Shown here piece after piece: positions 17,344 through 26,090 of a DNA stretch of 47,404 nt (position 1 is its first letter; each line of letters begins with the position of its first letter). The translations under genes and the position numbers were made by a program. The notes under the pieces were generated by a model that made no database searches, was not told the DNA's origin, and saw only the letters and a program-made list of their open reading frames with translations. Where the stretch lies: positions 1 to 47,404 of the forward strand of contig JAIXWM010000202.1 in the NCBI GenBank assembly GCA_027491255.1. The letters are read 5' to 3'. This DNA is from Rubrivivax sp. Its GTDB lineage: Bacteria > Pseudomonadota > Gammaproteobacteria > Burkholderiales > Burkholderiaceae_C.

Positions 17344-18937
17344 TCTCGGGCCGGGGGCCAGGTGACGCCTTCGTCGAGGGGGAACACCGGGCGCGTCAGC
17401 CGGTGCAGCGGCAGGCTGGCCAGCTGCGGCGAGGCCAGGCCCGGGCCGTCGACCTCCAGGATGCGCTCGGGCGGGGCGAAGTCGTCGAAGGCGGCGCGAA
17501 AGTGGCCGCGGCTCTTGACCACGAGCGTGCGCACGGGGCCCAGGTCGACCTGCAGCGCCTCCAACTGCGCCGGGTCGAGCAGTTGCTGGCGGCGCGAGAT
17601 CACCGCCACCTGCACGCCGCCGAGGTCGAGCAGCGCGCTCGGGCCCATCTCCTGCGCCACGCCGCGCACCAGTCCCTTGCGGCCGACGAAGCGGCCGTCG
17701 CTCGTGCTGAGCACGCGCGCCTCGCGGCTCAGCGGGGGCGCAAAGGGGTCCCCCTCCTGCCCGCGGTTGAAGCGCGCCAGGAAGCGGCTGCCGACGCCGC
17801 GGTTACCCGCCTCCGTGGGGAGCGCGGCGTCGCAGAACAGGCCCGGCAGCACGCCGCGGGCGCCGGCGTCCAGCAGCGAGCGCAACAGCTCCACGGTGTG
17901 GTGTCGCCGCCGGGGTTGTCGGCGACGTCAGCCAGGACGAGCCGCTGCGCGTTCGGCTACTCTGCGGCCTCCACGGCTGCGCTCACGGCGACCTCCAGGG
18001 GCGTCAGCGGCGCCAGGAAGTCGTGCCGCCGGGCCCAGACCGCCGCCGCGACCTCGCGCGCGACGCCCTCGGCGGCAGCGCGCTGTCCGGCGCGTGCGGT
18101 GACGACGACGCTGAACCCGCAGCGCGCGCAGTCGGCGAGCGGGAAGCCGTCGCACAACGAGACTTCGAGCACGGGCCCGCCCCGGACGCCGTCGACCCGG
18201 GCCTGAGCGCCCTCCATCAGGTCGTGGTAGGGCGTGCCGGGGGCGATCGGCTGGTCGGTGCCCGCGGGCAGCATGGGCAGCTTCTCCAGCACCACCTCGC
18301 CCGCGCCCTCGTGCAGCATCGTGCGCATCAGGCGCGCCGCCAGGGCGCCGCGCTCGCGCAGGTCCACGTGCGGGTTGGTGCGGTAGGCGACGAAGCCCGA
18401 CAGCGCCGCGCACATGCGCGCCGAGACGTTGGTGTGCCGGTCCACCACCGCCAAGATCGGTGCGCGCGGGCCCACGGCCTGGCGCAGCGTCTCGAGGAAG
18501 CGCGCGTCGGGGTCGTCCTCGCCGGTGGTGGCGGCGGCGCCGTGCAGGCACACGAAGACCCCGTCCAGCGGGCCCGCGGCGGCCATGCGCGCGCGCACGT
18601 CCCCGATGAAGGTGTCGAACCAGGCGCGCTCGACCGGGCCGCCGGGGTAGGTCAGCGTCATGCGCAGCGGCACCGGCGCCCACGGCCCGCTGGCGCCCAT
18701 CGCCTCGGCGAAGCCCAGCTTGTCGGGCAGCAGCCGTGGCGCGGCAGCGCGCAGCTCGGCCAGCAAGGCCGCATCGGCCACATCCAGGTTCGCGGCGAAG
18801 TGGGCCGCCGTCGTCACCGCGGCGAAGCGGTCGGCCTCGAGGAAGAAGCCCGCCAGGCCGATGCGCGGGCCGGTGCCGGCGGTGGGTGCATCCCGGTCCG
18901 TGCCCGGCAGTGCGCGATCGCGGTGACGCTCCATCAT
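17340..18937 (-). pseudogene. mlrC-like M81 metallopeptidase, disrupted by a stop and a frameshift
   Basis: The N-terminal part (about 325 codons from 18934 or 18937) carries the conserved DRHTNVSARM and YRTNPHVDLRERG metal-site regions. It ends at an in-frame TAG at 17957-17959, after VSAAVEAAE. The same frame continues past that TAG as PNAQRLVLADVADNPGGDTT, a highly conserved block of the family. Reading is then lost near 17895-17905, where GTGTGGTGTC looks like a 2-base insertion; the rest (VELLRSLLDAGARG onward) continues in another frame to 17340. Restoring both lesions gives a protein of about 530 residues, near full length. MlrC proteins cleave small peptides such as linearised microcystin, but most homologues have unknown substrates. 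With two lesions in 60 bases this is either a real pseudogene or a local sequencing problem. Confidence 0.82.
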
Positions 18938-19057
18938 GACCTGGACCAAGGTGGCGCCACAGCGGGTGGAGGCCGTGCGGCGAGGACCCAAATGTAGGCA
19001 GGCGGGACGGCTGGCGCACAGGGCTGATCCCGCCAGTCTTCGTGGCAATATCGCCAG

Positions 19058-20083
19058 ATGATTGCGAAGTCTGGCGGCCCCGTGTGGCACTGGGAGTTCC
19101 TCGACGCGCCGGACATGCTGCGCGGGCCCGGCGCCATGCTCGCCGACCTGCTGCAGGCTGTGAACGTGGTCGCCATGCTGCGCGGCGCAGCGCGGCCGCC
19201 GCTGGCCTGGCAGTGCAGCGCGCCCGACGGCCGGGCGCTGCGCGCCGGGCAGCCGCGTTTCGGGCCCCGCAGCCGCAGCCCGGCTGTCATCGTCGTGCCG
19301 GGCTGGCAGGCGCGCAATGGCCCGCACCTCGAAGCGCTCGTGGCGCGCGACCGGGCCGCGGCCGGCCGCCTGGCGGCCGTGCACGCCGCCGGCGGTCACG
19401 TGCTGACCGTGTTCAACGGCGGCGCACTGGCGGGCGAAGCGGGGCTGCTCGAAGGACGCACCGTCGCCTTGCACTGGGCCTATGCCTTCAGCTTGCTGCG
19501 GCACGCCCCGGCGGCGCTGCCGGCGGCAACGCCCTGGGCCGAGGACGGCCGGGTGTGGAGCGCGGCCTCGCCGACGCTGGCCACGGAGCTGGGACTGGCG
19601 GTGCTGAAGGCGCTCGGGCTCGGTGACCTCGCCGAGTCGGCGCGCGCCGTGGCGCTGCCCGACGCCAGCCGCCAGCGCCTGGCCGCGCTCGCGGCCGAGG
19701 AGCCTGCGAGCCGCGTTGCACCGGGTGCGCTGGAGCGCGCCCGCCGGCACCTGGAGGCGCACCTGCACGAACCCTACAGCCTGGCGGCGACCGCCCGCGC
19801 CGCCGCAGTGAGCGAGCGCTCGCTGCTGCGCCACTTCCAGCGCAGCTTCGGGCAAACGCCCTTGCAGATGTTGCACGCCCTGCGCGTCACGCGCGCGCGG
19901 ATGCTGCTCGAGACCAGCTACCTGCCGGTGGACGCGGTCGCCGAGCGTTGCGGCTGGAGCGACGCCGCCATGCTGCGCAAGGCCCTGCGGCGCGCGACCG
20001 GCCTGACGCCCGCGGCCTACCGGGAGCGTTACCGGCTGCGCGCCGACCGGCGCGTGTGGGGAAGGGAGTTGCCGCAGCCGTAG
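19058..20083 (+). CDS. GlxA-like AraC-family regulator with DJ-1/PfpI domain
   Basis: A 341-residue regulator. Residues 1 to about 190 look like the DJ-1/PfpI (class I amidotransferase-like) sensor, with VIVVPGWQ and LTVFNGGALAGEAGLL. Residues 225-325 are an AraC-type double helix-turn-helix: YSLAATARAAAVSERSLLR, then LPVDAVAERCGWSDAAMLRK. It is divergent from the mlrC/dcyD pair across 120 bases, the layout expected for a regulator of those genes. The DJ-1 domain in such regulators is usually a ligand sensor rather than an enzyme; here the nucleophile position (LTVFNGG) holds no cysteine. The effector is unknown. Confidence 0.85.
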   Translation: MIAKSGGPVWHWEFLDAPDMLRGPGAMLADLLQAVNVVAMLRGAARPPLAWQCSAPDGRALRAGQPRFGPRSRSPAVIVVPGWQARNGPHLEALVARDRAAAGRLAAVHAAGGHVLTVFNGGALAGEAGLLEGRTVALHWAYAFSLLRHAPAALPAATPWAEDGRVWSAASPTLATELGLAVLKALGLGDLAESARAVALPDASRQRLAALAAEEPASRVAPGALERARRHLEAHLHEPYSLAATARAAAVSERSLLRHFQRSFGQTPLQMLHALRVTRARMLLETSYLPVDAVAERCGWSDAAMLRKALRRATGLTPAAYRERYRLRADRRVWGRELPQP

Positions 20084-20123
20084 CCGCCGGCGCCGCGACC
20101 GAGAACCGGGTGGGGCAGGAGGG

Positions 20124-20198
20124 TGGCGCGACCGGCAGGAATCGAACCTGCGCCACAGCCTTCGGAGGGCTGGATGATATCCACTTCACCACGGTCGC
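20124..20198 (-). tRNA. tRNA-Arg (anticodon CCG)
   Basis: Read on the minus strand from 20198. The acceptor arms GCGACCG and CGGTCGC pair fully. The D-arm is GTGA with TCAT. The anticodon stem CAGCC/GGCTG encloses the loop CTCCGAA, giving anticodon CCG at 20163-20165. The T-arm GCAGG/CCTGC encloses TTCGATT. The discriminator is G and the CCA end is encoded (20124-20126). It decodes CGG arginine codons. Confidence 0.95.
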
Positions 20199-20245
20199 TG
20201 AGCTGTGGATTCTAGCCTGCGGGAGGTTCGGCGCCCCTCGTCGCG

Positions 20246-20274
20246 GACTTCATGCAAGGGTCCCCCCTTATACT
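20246..20274 (+). promoter_or_regulatory. Possible promoter of the cytochrome c gene
   Basis: TATACT at 20269-20274 matches the -10 consensus at 5 of 6 positions, about 100 bases before the cytochrome gene and clear of the tRNA. The -35 side (around GACTTC, 20246-20251) is poor, so this is a weak call. Confidence 0.3.
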
Positions 20275-20376
20275 TAGCGGTTGCGCTGAATACCAGCCGA
20301 CCGCACACCGAACACCCTGTCACCCGGTCCGCGACCGGACCCGGTGTAGAGAGAAGAACATCCTGCCGAGGCCCCC

Positions 20377-20916
20377 ATGAGTGACACGCAGCACGACGCC
20401 CCCGAAGCCCACGAGGGCCCGATCAAGACCCCGAAGCAGCTGGTCTGGACGGTTGTCGCGTCCTTCGTCGTGCCGATCATCATCATCATCCTGCTCGTGA
20501 ACTACGTGGCGATGGGTGACAAGACGGGTGCCGGCTCGCGCGCCATGGACGCCGAATCGGTGGCGCAGCGCATCGCGCCGGTGGGCCGCGCCGAACTGCG
20601 TGACGCCTCGGACGTGAGCACCCTCAAGACCGGCGAGCAGGTCTACCAGGCCGTTTGCACTGCCTGCCACAGCGTCGGCGCGGCCGGCGCGCCGAAGACG
20701 GGCGACGCCGCGGCCTGGGCGCCGCGCATCAAGACGGGCTACGACGCCTTGCTGAACTCGGCGCTGAAGGGCAAGGGCGCGATGGGTGCGCAGGGCGGCG
20801 GCGATTATTCCGACCTCGAGATCGGCCGCGCCGTGGTCTACCTGGCCAATCAGAGTGGCGGCAAGTTCGAGGAACCCAAGCCTGCAGCCGCGGCAGCCAG
20901 CGCACCGGCCAAGTGA
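20377..20916 (+). CDS. Membrane-anchored c5-type cytochrome c
   Basis: A 179-residue monohaem cytochrome. One membrane anchor spans about residues 23-45 (WTVVASFVVPIIIIILL). A periplasmic haem domain carries CTACH at residues 94-98, and the likely axial methionine is Met136 in GKGAMGAQGG. The C-terminus is an Ala/Pro-rich tail. It probably shuttles electrons to a terminal oxidase or another periplasmic reductase. Its start is preceded by GAGG 5 bases upstream. It is monocistronic and ends at a strong convergent hairpin. Confidence 0.92.
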   Translation: MSDTQHDAPEAHEGPIKTPKQLVWTVVASFVVPIIIIILLVNYVAMGDKTGAGSRAMDAESVAQRIAPVGRAELRDASDVSTLKTGEQVYQAVCTACHSVGAAGAPKTGDAAAWAPRIKTGYDALLNSALKGKGAMGAQGGGDYSDLEIGRAVVYLANQSGGKFEEPKPAAAAASAPAK

Positions 20917-20919
20917 GGC

Positions 20920-20951
20920 GCCACGTGCTCAGGCACGTGGCCTGAGCACGT
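20920..20951. terminator. Bidirectional terminator with two competing perfect hairpins
   Basis: Two mutually exclusive perfect stems overlap. One pairs GCCACGTGC (20920-20928) with GCACGTGGC (20933-20941). The other pairs ACGTGCTCAGGC (20923-20934) with GCCTGAGCACGT (20940-20951). It lies between the convergent cytochrome and DUF2946-type genes and includes the stop codon of the latter. No T-runs are present. Confidence 0.6.
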
Positions 20952-21468
20952 AGCCGAAGCGCTGCGGCATCTCGTCGAAGCGGCATTCCCGCAGCACCCA
21001 CTGTCCGGCCTCGACGGCGTCCGCAGCGGCGGCCATGTCCAGGGTGTGCACGAGGCCGATCGCCCCGCCGACCGATTCCAGCCGGCACCACAGGTACAGG
21101 CGTCCCTGCTCATCCAGCCAGGCTTGCAGCACCCGCGCAGGCTCGCCGGTGTGGGCCGTGACCGGCCAGTTCTCTGCTCCCGGGCCGACGCGCCAGACGT
21201 AGGGCGCCGCCTCCAGGTCCACGTAGACGCGCTGCGGTCCGTTCTGGAAGTAGGCTGCGCCGTGCTCGTCGCGTGCGTAGTTGCGGTGGATGAACTCGCG
21301 CAGCTTGTCGTGCCGGATGACGCTGCCCTTGACCTGCGGGAAGGGGCCGGCTGCCTGGACGCGCTCGTCGCGCATGTACCAGTCGCCCCGGGCGTCCAGC
21401 GCCAGCCAGCCGTGGCAGTGCGGGACATTGGGCCACTTGCGCAGGGCCGCTTCGACGATGGCATCCAT
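20929..21468 (-). CDS. DUF2946-type protein of unknown function
   Basis: A 179-residue protein. The opening block KWPNVPHCHGWLALDARG, then WYMRDERVQAAG and YFQNGPQRVYVDLEAAPYVW, are the conserved blocks of a small betaproteobacterial family that I recall as DUF2946. No catalytic motif is recognised, and there is no signal peptide or membrane segment. The ATG at 21468 is chosen because GGAG stands 4-5 bases upstream and the family begins there (MDAIVEAALRKWP); the longer frame upstream is not conserved-looking. It is followed at 38 bases by the YheT-type hydrolase gene on the same strand, probably as part of one transcript. Confidence 0.8.
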   Translation of the reverse strand: MDAIVEAALRKWPNVPHCHGWLALDARGDWYMRDERVQAAGPFPQVKGSVIRHDKLREFIHRNYARDEHGAAYFQNGPQRVYVDLEAAPYVWRVGPGAENWPVTAHTGEPARVLQAWLDEQGRLYLWCRLESVGGAIGLVHTLDMAAAADAVEAGQWVLRECRFDEMPQRFGYVLRPRA

Positions 21469-21506
21469 GACGCTCCATTCTGGCCTGCCCGCCACGACCC
21501 TGCTGG

Positions 21507-22493
21507 TCAGTGCCTGGCCAGCCAGTCCAGCACCGCCTGCGGCATGGTCTGCACATGCCCCGGGAAGCCGCCGCCGGGAAAGCCCACGTGCCCGCCGGCC
21601 GCCGGCTGCCACAGCGTGACGCAGTCGCCACCGGCTCGCGGCAGGCTGGCGGCCGGGATGAAGGGGTCGTTGCGCGCGTGCACGATCAAGGCCGGGACGC
21701 GCAGGCGCTGCAGATGGGGCTGGGCCGAGGCCCGGGCCCAGTAGTCGCGGGTGCCGGCAAAGCCGTGCAGCGGCGCGGTGAAGGCGTCATCGAACTCGTA
21801 CAGCGTGCGCGCCCGGCGTACCCGGTCGGCGTCGAACAGGCCCGGATGCTGGCGCAGCTTGGCCAGTGCCTTGGGCTTCATCGTGGCCAGGAACATGCGC
21901 GCGTAGACCTGCCGGTTGAAGCCACGATCGATCGCCGCGCCGGCGGCCGCCAGGTCGATGGGGGAGCACACGGCCGCCACCGCGCACGCCACGCCGGCAG
22001 CGCTCTCGCCGGCCGCCTGGGCCCAGCGCAGCAGCGCATTGCCGCCCAGAGAAATGCCCACCGCGCGCAGGGGACCGCCGCAGCGCGCGCGCAGCCGGCC
22101 GAGCATCCAGCCCACCTCCTCGAAATCGCCCGAGTGGTAGGCGCGGGGTGCGAGGTTGAGCTCGCCCGAACAGCCGCGGAAGTGCGGCAGCGCAAAGGCC
22201 CAACCGCGCGCGTGCGCCGCCCTCGCGAAGGCCAGCGCGTAGGGGCTGGCCGACGAGCCCTCCAGGCCGTGGAACAGCACCAGCAGCGGGGCCGGTCCGG
22301 TCTGCGCGGCGGGCGCGGGCAGGCAGTCGACGTCGATGAAGTCGCCGTCGGGCGTGCTCCAGCGTTCGCGCTCGAAGACCGGGCGCGGACCCGTGTGCGC
22401 GCGGGCGAGCTTGGCCGCCCAGATGGTCTGCAGGTGCCCGCCCGGCAGCCAGCGCGGGGCGCGGTAGTCTTCCAGGGTGCCGGGCGTGGGCAT
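21507..22493 (-). CDS. YheT-family alpha/beta hydrolase
   Basis: A 328-residue alpha/beta hydrolase of the YheT/ABHD type. It has the oxyanion-side LFHGLEGSS, the nucleophile elbow GISLGGNALL (Ser), the acid region HARNDPFIP (Asp) and the catalytic histidine in GGHVGFPGG. The block WLPGGHLQTIW near the start is typical and supports the ATG at 22493. The family hydrolyses esters or lipids; the physiological substrate is not known. The 66 codons of open frame upstream fall in the intergenic repeat and are not part of the protein. Confidence 0.9.
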   Translation of the reverse strand: MPTPGTLEDYRAPRWLPGGHLQTIWAAKLARAHTGPRPVFERERWSTPDGDFIDVDCLPAPAAQTGPAPLLVLFHGLEGSSASPYALAFARAAHARGWAFALPHFRGCSGELNLAPRAYHSGDFEEVGWMLGRLRARCGGPLRAVGISLGGNALLRWAQAAGESAAGVACAVAAVCSPIDLAAAGAAIDRGFNRQVYARMFLATMKPKALAKLRQHPGLFDADRVRRARTLYEFDDAFTAPLHGFAGTRDYWARASAQPHLQRLRVPALIVHARNDPFIPAASLPRAGGDCVTLWQPAAGGHVGFPGGGFPGHVQTMPQAVLDWLARH

Positions 22494-22604
22494 CGTCAAT
22501 GCGGGAGGGCCTGGCTGGGGCCAGCGGCCGGGCAGCGCGCTCGGGGCCACACCTGCTGCGGCGTGGGCCCGCCGCCGTGCTGCGGCTCGAAGGCTGGGCG
22601 TACG

Positions 22605-22755
22605 GTCGGGCTCAGAGGCCGAGTGCCCTGCTTCCGCCGGGCCCGAAAGACACGCGCAGACACCTCGCGTCGAGGCGCACACCGTGGCCATGGCGATGGC
22701 GAGGGTCTGCTGCGAAGGGCCGGCGTGTTCTGGCGGGCAAGGCGGTTCGGGCGGG
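22605..22755 (+). repeat. Dispersed intergenic repeat, copy B
   Basis: This is the inverted partner of the repeat at 16070-16222. Shared blocks are CTCAGAGGC, TCGAGGCGC, ATGGCGAGGGT and TGTTC in the same order. It occupies most of the 295-base gap between the YheT-type and SnoaL-like genes; nothing else is seen in that gap. Confidence 0.55.
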
Positions 22756-22788
22756 CAAGGCAGCCACAGGGCAAGACGCTGGGCACCC

Positions 22789-23244
22789 TCAGTGCAGCAC
22801 GGCCGGCACCTCGCCCACCGCGGCCGGCGGCTGGTCGACGCTGCCGGGACTCGCGTGGTGCAGCACCAGACGCCAACCCAGCGCCGTCTTCAGGTAGACG
22901 TTGGTGGCCAGCACCCAGGCCGTGCGCGGGCCCTCGCTGGTCTGGATGCTGATGCGCTCGGCCAGGTGGTGCACGGCGCTGCCCAGAGCCTGCAGGCGGT
23001 GCACCTGCTCGGGCACCACCGGGATGCCGCCATTGGCGAAGATGGCCTCGAAGCTCGCACGGATCGCTGCCGCGCCGATGACACGCGGACCGCCGGGGTG
23101 GATGCAGGCGATCTCATCATCGTCGGCCCACACGGCCATCAGACGGTCGATGTCGGCCTGCTGCAGTGCTTCGTAGAACTGTGCCTCGGTGTCCTCGGGC
23201 GATGCCATCAAGGCGGCTGGCGGCGGCTTGGTGGGGCGGGTCAT
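22789..23244 (-). CDS. SnoaL/NTF2-like protein
   Basis: A 151-residue protein with the NTF2-like cone fold pattern. The block AQFYEALQQADIDRLMAVWADDDEIACIHPGG near residue 22 is split by a conserved Asp pair, and RLVLHHASPG lies near the end. Members include small enzymes and ligand-binding domains; the function is not inferable. An internal ATG at 23208 is an alternative start. It lies 33 bases downstream of purU on the same strand, so it is probably the last gene of that cluster. Confidence 0.8.
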   Translation of the reverse strand: MTRPTKPPPAALMASPEDTEAQFYEALQQADIDRLMAVWADDDEIACIHPGGPRVIGAAAIRASFEAIFANGGIPVVPEQVHRLQALGSAVHHLAERISIQTSEGPRTAWVLATNVYLKTALGWRLVLHHASPGSVDQPPAAVGEVPAVLH

Positions 23245-23277
23245 GGCGTCATCCTCCCGGGCTCGGACGGGGCCGAA

Positions 23278-24204
23278 TCAGCGGAAGACCACGGTCTTGT
23301 GGCCGTTCATCAGCACGCGGCGCTCCACATGCCAGCGTACCGCGCGCGACAGCACCACGCACTCGACGTCCCGCCCGAGGGCGGTCAGGTCGTCGGCCGA
23401 CATCGAGTGGTCCACGCGCGCCACGTCCTGCTCGATGATCGGGCCCTCGTCGAGGTCGGGCGTGACGTAGTGCGCCGTCGCGCCGATCAGCTTGACGCCG
23501 CGGGCGTGCGCCTGCGCATAGGGCTTGGCGCCCTTGAAGCTGGGCAGGAAGCTGTGGTGGATGTTGATCGCCCGCCCGCGCAGCGACTCGCAGAACTCGG
23601 CGCTGAGGATCTGCATGTAGCGCGCAAGCACGACCAGGTCCACGCCTTCGCGCTCGACGATCGCATGCACCTGCTGCTCCTGCGCGCGCTTGGCTGCAGC
23701 GTCCCGCCCGTCGGCCAACGGCAGGTGGTGGAAGGCGATGCCGTAGCTGCGCGCCAGCGGCTCGAAGTCGGGGTGGTTGGAGACGATGGCCGGGATGTCC
23801 ACGGCCAACTGCCCGCTCTTCCAGCGGAACAGCAGGTCGTTCAGGCAATGGCCGAAGCGGCTGACCATCAGCAGCAGGCGCGGTCGCTGCGCGACGGCGT
23901 GGAAGGCCGCCTGCATGCCGTGCTGCTGGCGCACGTGCTCGAACAGCCGCTCCAGCGTCGGCACGTCGGCCAGCTGTGGCGGGGCGGCGAAGTGCACCCG
24001 CATGAAGAACAGCCCGGTCGCGTCCTCGCCCTCGATGTCGCCGAACTGCTGCGAGTCGAGGATGTTGCAGCCGGCCTGGAAGAGCAGGCCCGACACCGCG
24101 TACACGATGCCGGTGGTGTCCTTGCAGGACAGCGTCAGGATGAATTCACGGTCACGCAAGGCGCTGGGCTTTCTCTGCTTGGGGACGGGAGGTCCGAACC
24201 GCAC
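23278..24204 (-). CDS. purU: Formyltetrahydrofolate deformylase
   Basis: A protein of about 308 residues. PurU hydrolyses 10-formyl-THF to formate and THF, balancing one-carbon pools. An N-terminal ACT regulatory domain is seen (FILTLSCKDTTGIVYAVSG). The formyltransferase-type catalytic domain follows, with INIHHSFLPSFKGAKPY and TPDLDEGPII containing the Asn, His and Asp of the active site. The start is uncertain: the frame opens at GTG 24204, and a TTG at 24156, just before the ACT domain, is possible. Confidence 0.92.
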   Translation of the reverse strand: MRFGPPVPKQRKPSALRDREFILTLSCKDTTGIVYAVSGLLFQAGCNILDSQQFGDIEGEDATGLFFMRVHFAAPPQLADVPTLERLFEHVRQQHGMQAAFHAVAQRPRLLLMVSRFGHCLNDLLFRWKSGQLAVDIPAIVSNHPDFEPLARSYGIAFHHLPLADGRDAAAKRAQEQQVHAIVEREGVDLVVLARYMQILSAEFCESLRGRAINIHHSFLPSFKGAKPYAQAHARGVKLIGATAHYVTPDLDEGPIIEQDVARVDHSMSADDLTALGRDVECVVLSRAVRWHVERRVLMNGHKTVVFR

Positions 24205-24264
24205 CGAGTCCAGCCCGATGACCGGGCCCGGGGCGAGCGCAAGGCCGCGCCTTGCGCCTGCTGC

Positions 24265-24474
24265 TCAGTGCGCGTGCACCTTCTCGCCGGCTTTCAGGCG
24301 GTAGACGGTGCCGCAATAGGGGCAGGCGCCTTCGCCGGTGGTGGCCACGTCGATGAAGACGCGCGGGTGGTTGCTCCACAGCGTCATCTTCGGGTTCGGG
24401 CATGCGACGACGCCCGGGCCCTGCAGGTCACGGGCGCCGAGTTCGACGACGGATTTCGCAGGGGTGGCGTTCAT
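24265..24474 (-). CDS. Small zinc-finger (zf-CHCC type) protein
   Basis: A 69-residue protein. The metal ligands form the CHCC pattern: Cys25, His36, Cys51 and Cys54 (CPYCG). The fold is that of the zinc subunit related to NDUFS6. In Burkholderiales such a gene commonly neighbours ilvE, as here. Its role is not established. Confidence 0.88.
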   Translation of the reverse strand: MNATPAKSVVELGARDLQGPGVVACPNPKMTLWSNHPRVFIDVATTGEGACPYCGTVYRLKAGEKVHAH

Positions 24475-24529
24475 CGCTGATGCTCCATCGGTCGGGCGGG
24501 GTGCCGCGTCAGCCGGGACGGCCGCTCGC

Positions 24530-25453
24530 TCAGGCCGGCGTCAGCCAGGCGGCGTACTTCGGGTTGCGGCCGCCCACGATGTCGAAGAAGGAGGCCTGGA
24601 TCTTGCCGGTGATAGGCCCGCGCTCGCCGGCGCCGATCTGCACGCGGTCGAGTTCGCGGATCGGGGTGACCTCGGCGGCGGTGCCGGTGAAGAAGGCCTC
24701 GTCGCTGATGTAGACCTCGTCGCGCGTGATGCGCTTTTCCACCAGCTTCAGGCCCAGGTCCTGGCAGATCGCGAAGATGGTGTCGCGCGTGATGCCGTTG
24801 AGCGCGCCGGCCGACAGGTCGGGCGTGTAGACCACGCCCTTCTTGATGACGAAGATGTTCTCGCCCGCGCCCTCGGCGACGAAGCCGGCCGGATCGAGCA
24901 GCAGCGCCTCGTCGTAGCCTTCGTCGGTGGCCTCCATGTTGGCGAGGATGGAGTTCGTGTAGTTGCTCACCGCCTTGGCCTGCGTCATCGTGATGTTGAC
25001 GTGGTGGCGGGTGTAGCTGGAGGTCTTGACGCGGATGCCGCGCTTGAGCCCTTCCTCGCCCAGGTAGGCGCCCCAGGCCCAGGCGGCCACCATCAGGTGG
25101 ATGGTGTTGCCCTTGGGGCTGACGCCGAGCTTCTGGTCGCCGATCCACACCAGCGGGCGCAGGTAGCAGCTCTCCAGTGCGTTGGCGCGCACGACCTCGC
25201 GCTGCGCGTCCATCACCTGCTCGACCGTGAACGGGATCTTCATGCGCAGGATCTTGGCGCTGTTGAACAGGCGCTCGGTGTGCTCGCGCAGGCGGAAGAT
25301 CTGCGTGCCGGCCGGCGTGTTGTAGGCACGCACGCCCTCGAAGGCGCCGCAGCCGTAGTGCAGCGTGTGCGTGAGCACGTGGATCTTGGCGTCACGCCAG
25401 TCGACCAGCTGGCCGTCCATCCAGATCTTGCCGTCACGGTCGGACATCGACAT
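24530..25453 (-). CDS. ilvE: Branched-chain amino acid aminotransferase
   Basis: A 307-residue class IV PLP aminotransferase. It catalyses the last step of valine, leucine and isoleucine synthesis with glutamate as donor. The PLP lysine is Lys160 in QAKAVSNYTNS. Other family blocks are HYGCGAFEGVRAY, SCYLRPLVW, GAGENIFV and EAFFTGTAAEVTPI. GAGG sits 7 bases before the ATG. It heads the cluster of small zinc protein, purU and SnoaL-like gene on the minus strand. Confidence 0.95.
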   Translation of the reverse strand: MSMSDRDGKIWMDGQLVDWRDAKIHVLTHTLHYGCGAFEGVRAYNTPAGTQIFRLREHTERLFNSAKILRMKIPFTVEQVMDAQREVVRANALESCYLRPLVWIGDQKLGVSPKGNTIHLMVAAWAWGAYLGEEGLKRGIRVKTSSYTRHHVNITMTQAKAVSNYTNSILANMEATDEGYDEALLLDPAGFVAEGAGENIFVIKKGVVYTPDLSAGALNGITRDTIFAICQDLGLKLVEKRITRDEVYISDEAFFTGTAAEVTPIRELDRVQIGAGERGPITGKIQASFFDIVGGRNPKYAAWLTPA

Positions 25454-25513
25454 CGTTCACCTCGCTGCGCACTGTGGAGACGGCGCGCCCGCGAGCGCGC
25501 AAGACTGCGGATT

Positions 25514-25921
25514 CTATGCGTCGCCCTCGGTCGGCGGACGTTGCAGCGCCCAGGAACGAACCCGCCCGCGCGCCAGTTCCACGCTCACGCTGGCGCCCGA
25601 GGCATCGGTCCAGACGAAGCGCTCCAGCGCGGGATCGGTGCCGGCCGGGTCGTCCGCGCGCTGGCCGAGGCTGCGCGTGAGCGGGATGATCTCCATCAGC
25701 CGCATGCCCTGCCGCAGTCGCGAGTGCAGCATCACCGCGCTCGCGACATGGCCCACGGGCGCCCCTGTGGCCTGGCGCATCACGCGCACGGCGCGGTTGA
25801 ACTGCAGCAGCAGCCAGAACACCGTCAGGGTCACGGCCAAGACCACGCCCTGCCAGCCCCACTGTGACCAGCCCACGAAGACTGCCAGCGCGGCAAGCGC
25901 CCATCCCCATTTCGCATTCAT
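25514..25921 (-). CDS. Small membrane protein of unknown function
   Basis: A 135-residue protein. Two N-terminal hydrophobic segments (about residues 5-20 and 24-40, WGWQGVVLAVTLTVFWLLL) are followed by a soluble C-terminal part with no motif I recognise. The ATG at 25921 is chosen because the membrane segment starts right after it. It lies 60 bases upstream of ilvE on the same strand and may be cotranscribed. I do not recognise the family. Confidence 0.7.
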   Translation of the reverse strand: MNAKWGWALAALAVFVGWSQWGWQGVVLAVTLTVFWLLLQFNRAVRVMRQATGAPVGHVASAVMLHSRLRQGMRLMEIIPLTRSLGQRADDPAGTDPALERFVWTDASGASVSVELARGRVRSWALQRPPTEGDA

Positions 25922-26090
25922 GGGCGTGGATTGTTGTCCTCCTCGGGCCACCGACGGGTTCCGAGGGTTTCGTCGTTGCGCGGGCGCCCGACCTGGCAAT
26001 CCGGGTGCGCCAGCGCGTTCTCGCGCGCTGGTCGAGAATCAAGGCCTTCCCTTCAACCCCGCCCATCGGGCGCACAGGACGAGACCTCCC

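Noticed and set aside
17957..19876. Longer mlrC start reaching into the GlxA-like gene
   Set aside because: The extra N-terminal sequence is antisense to the regulator and not MlrC-like; the ATG at 18934/18937 begins the family sequence.
20124..20198. tRNA-Arg as an integration (att) site for an island
   Set aside because: No integrase gene and no repeated tRNA 3' end were found in the window.
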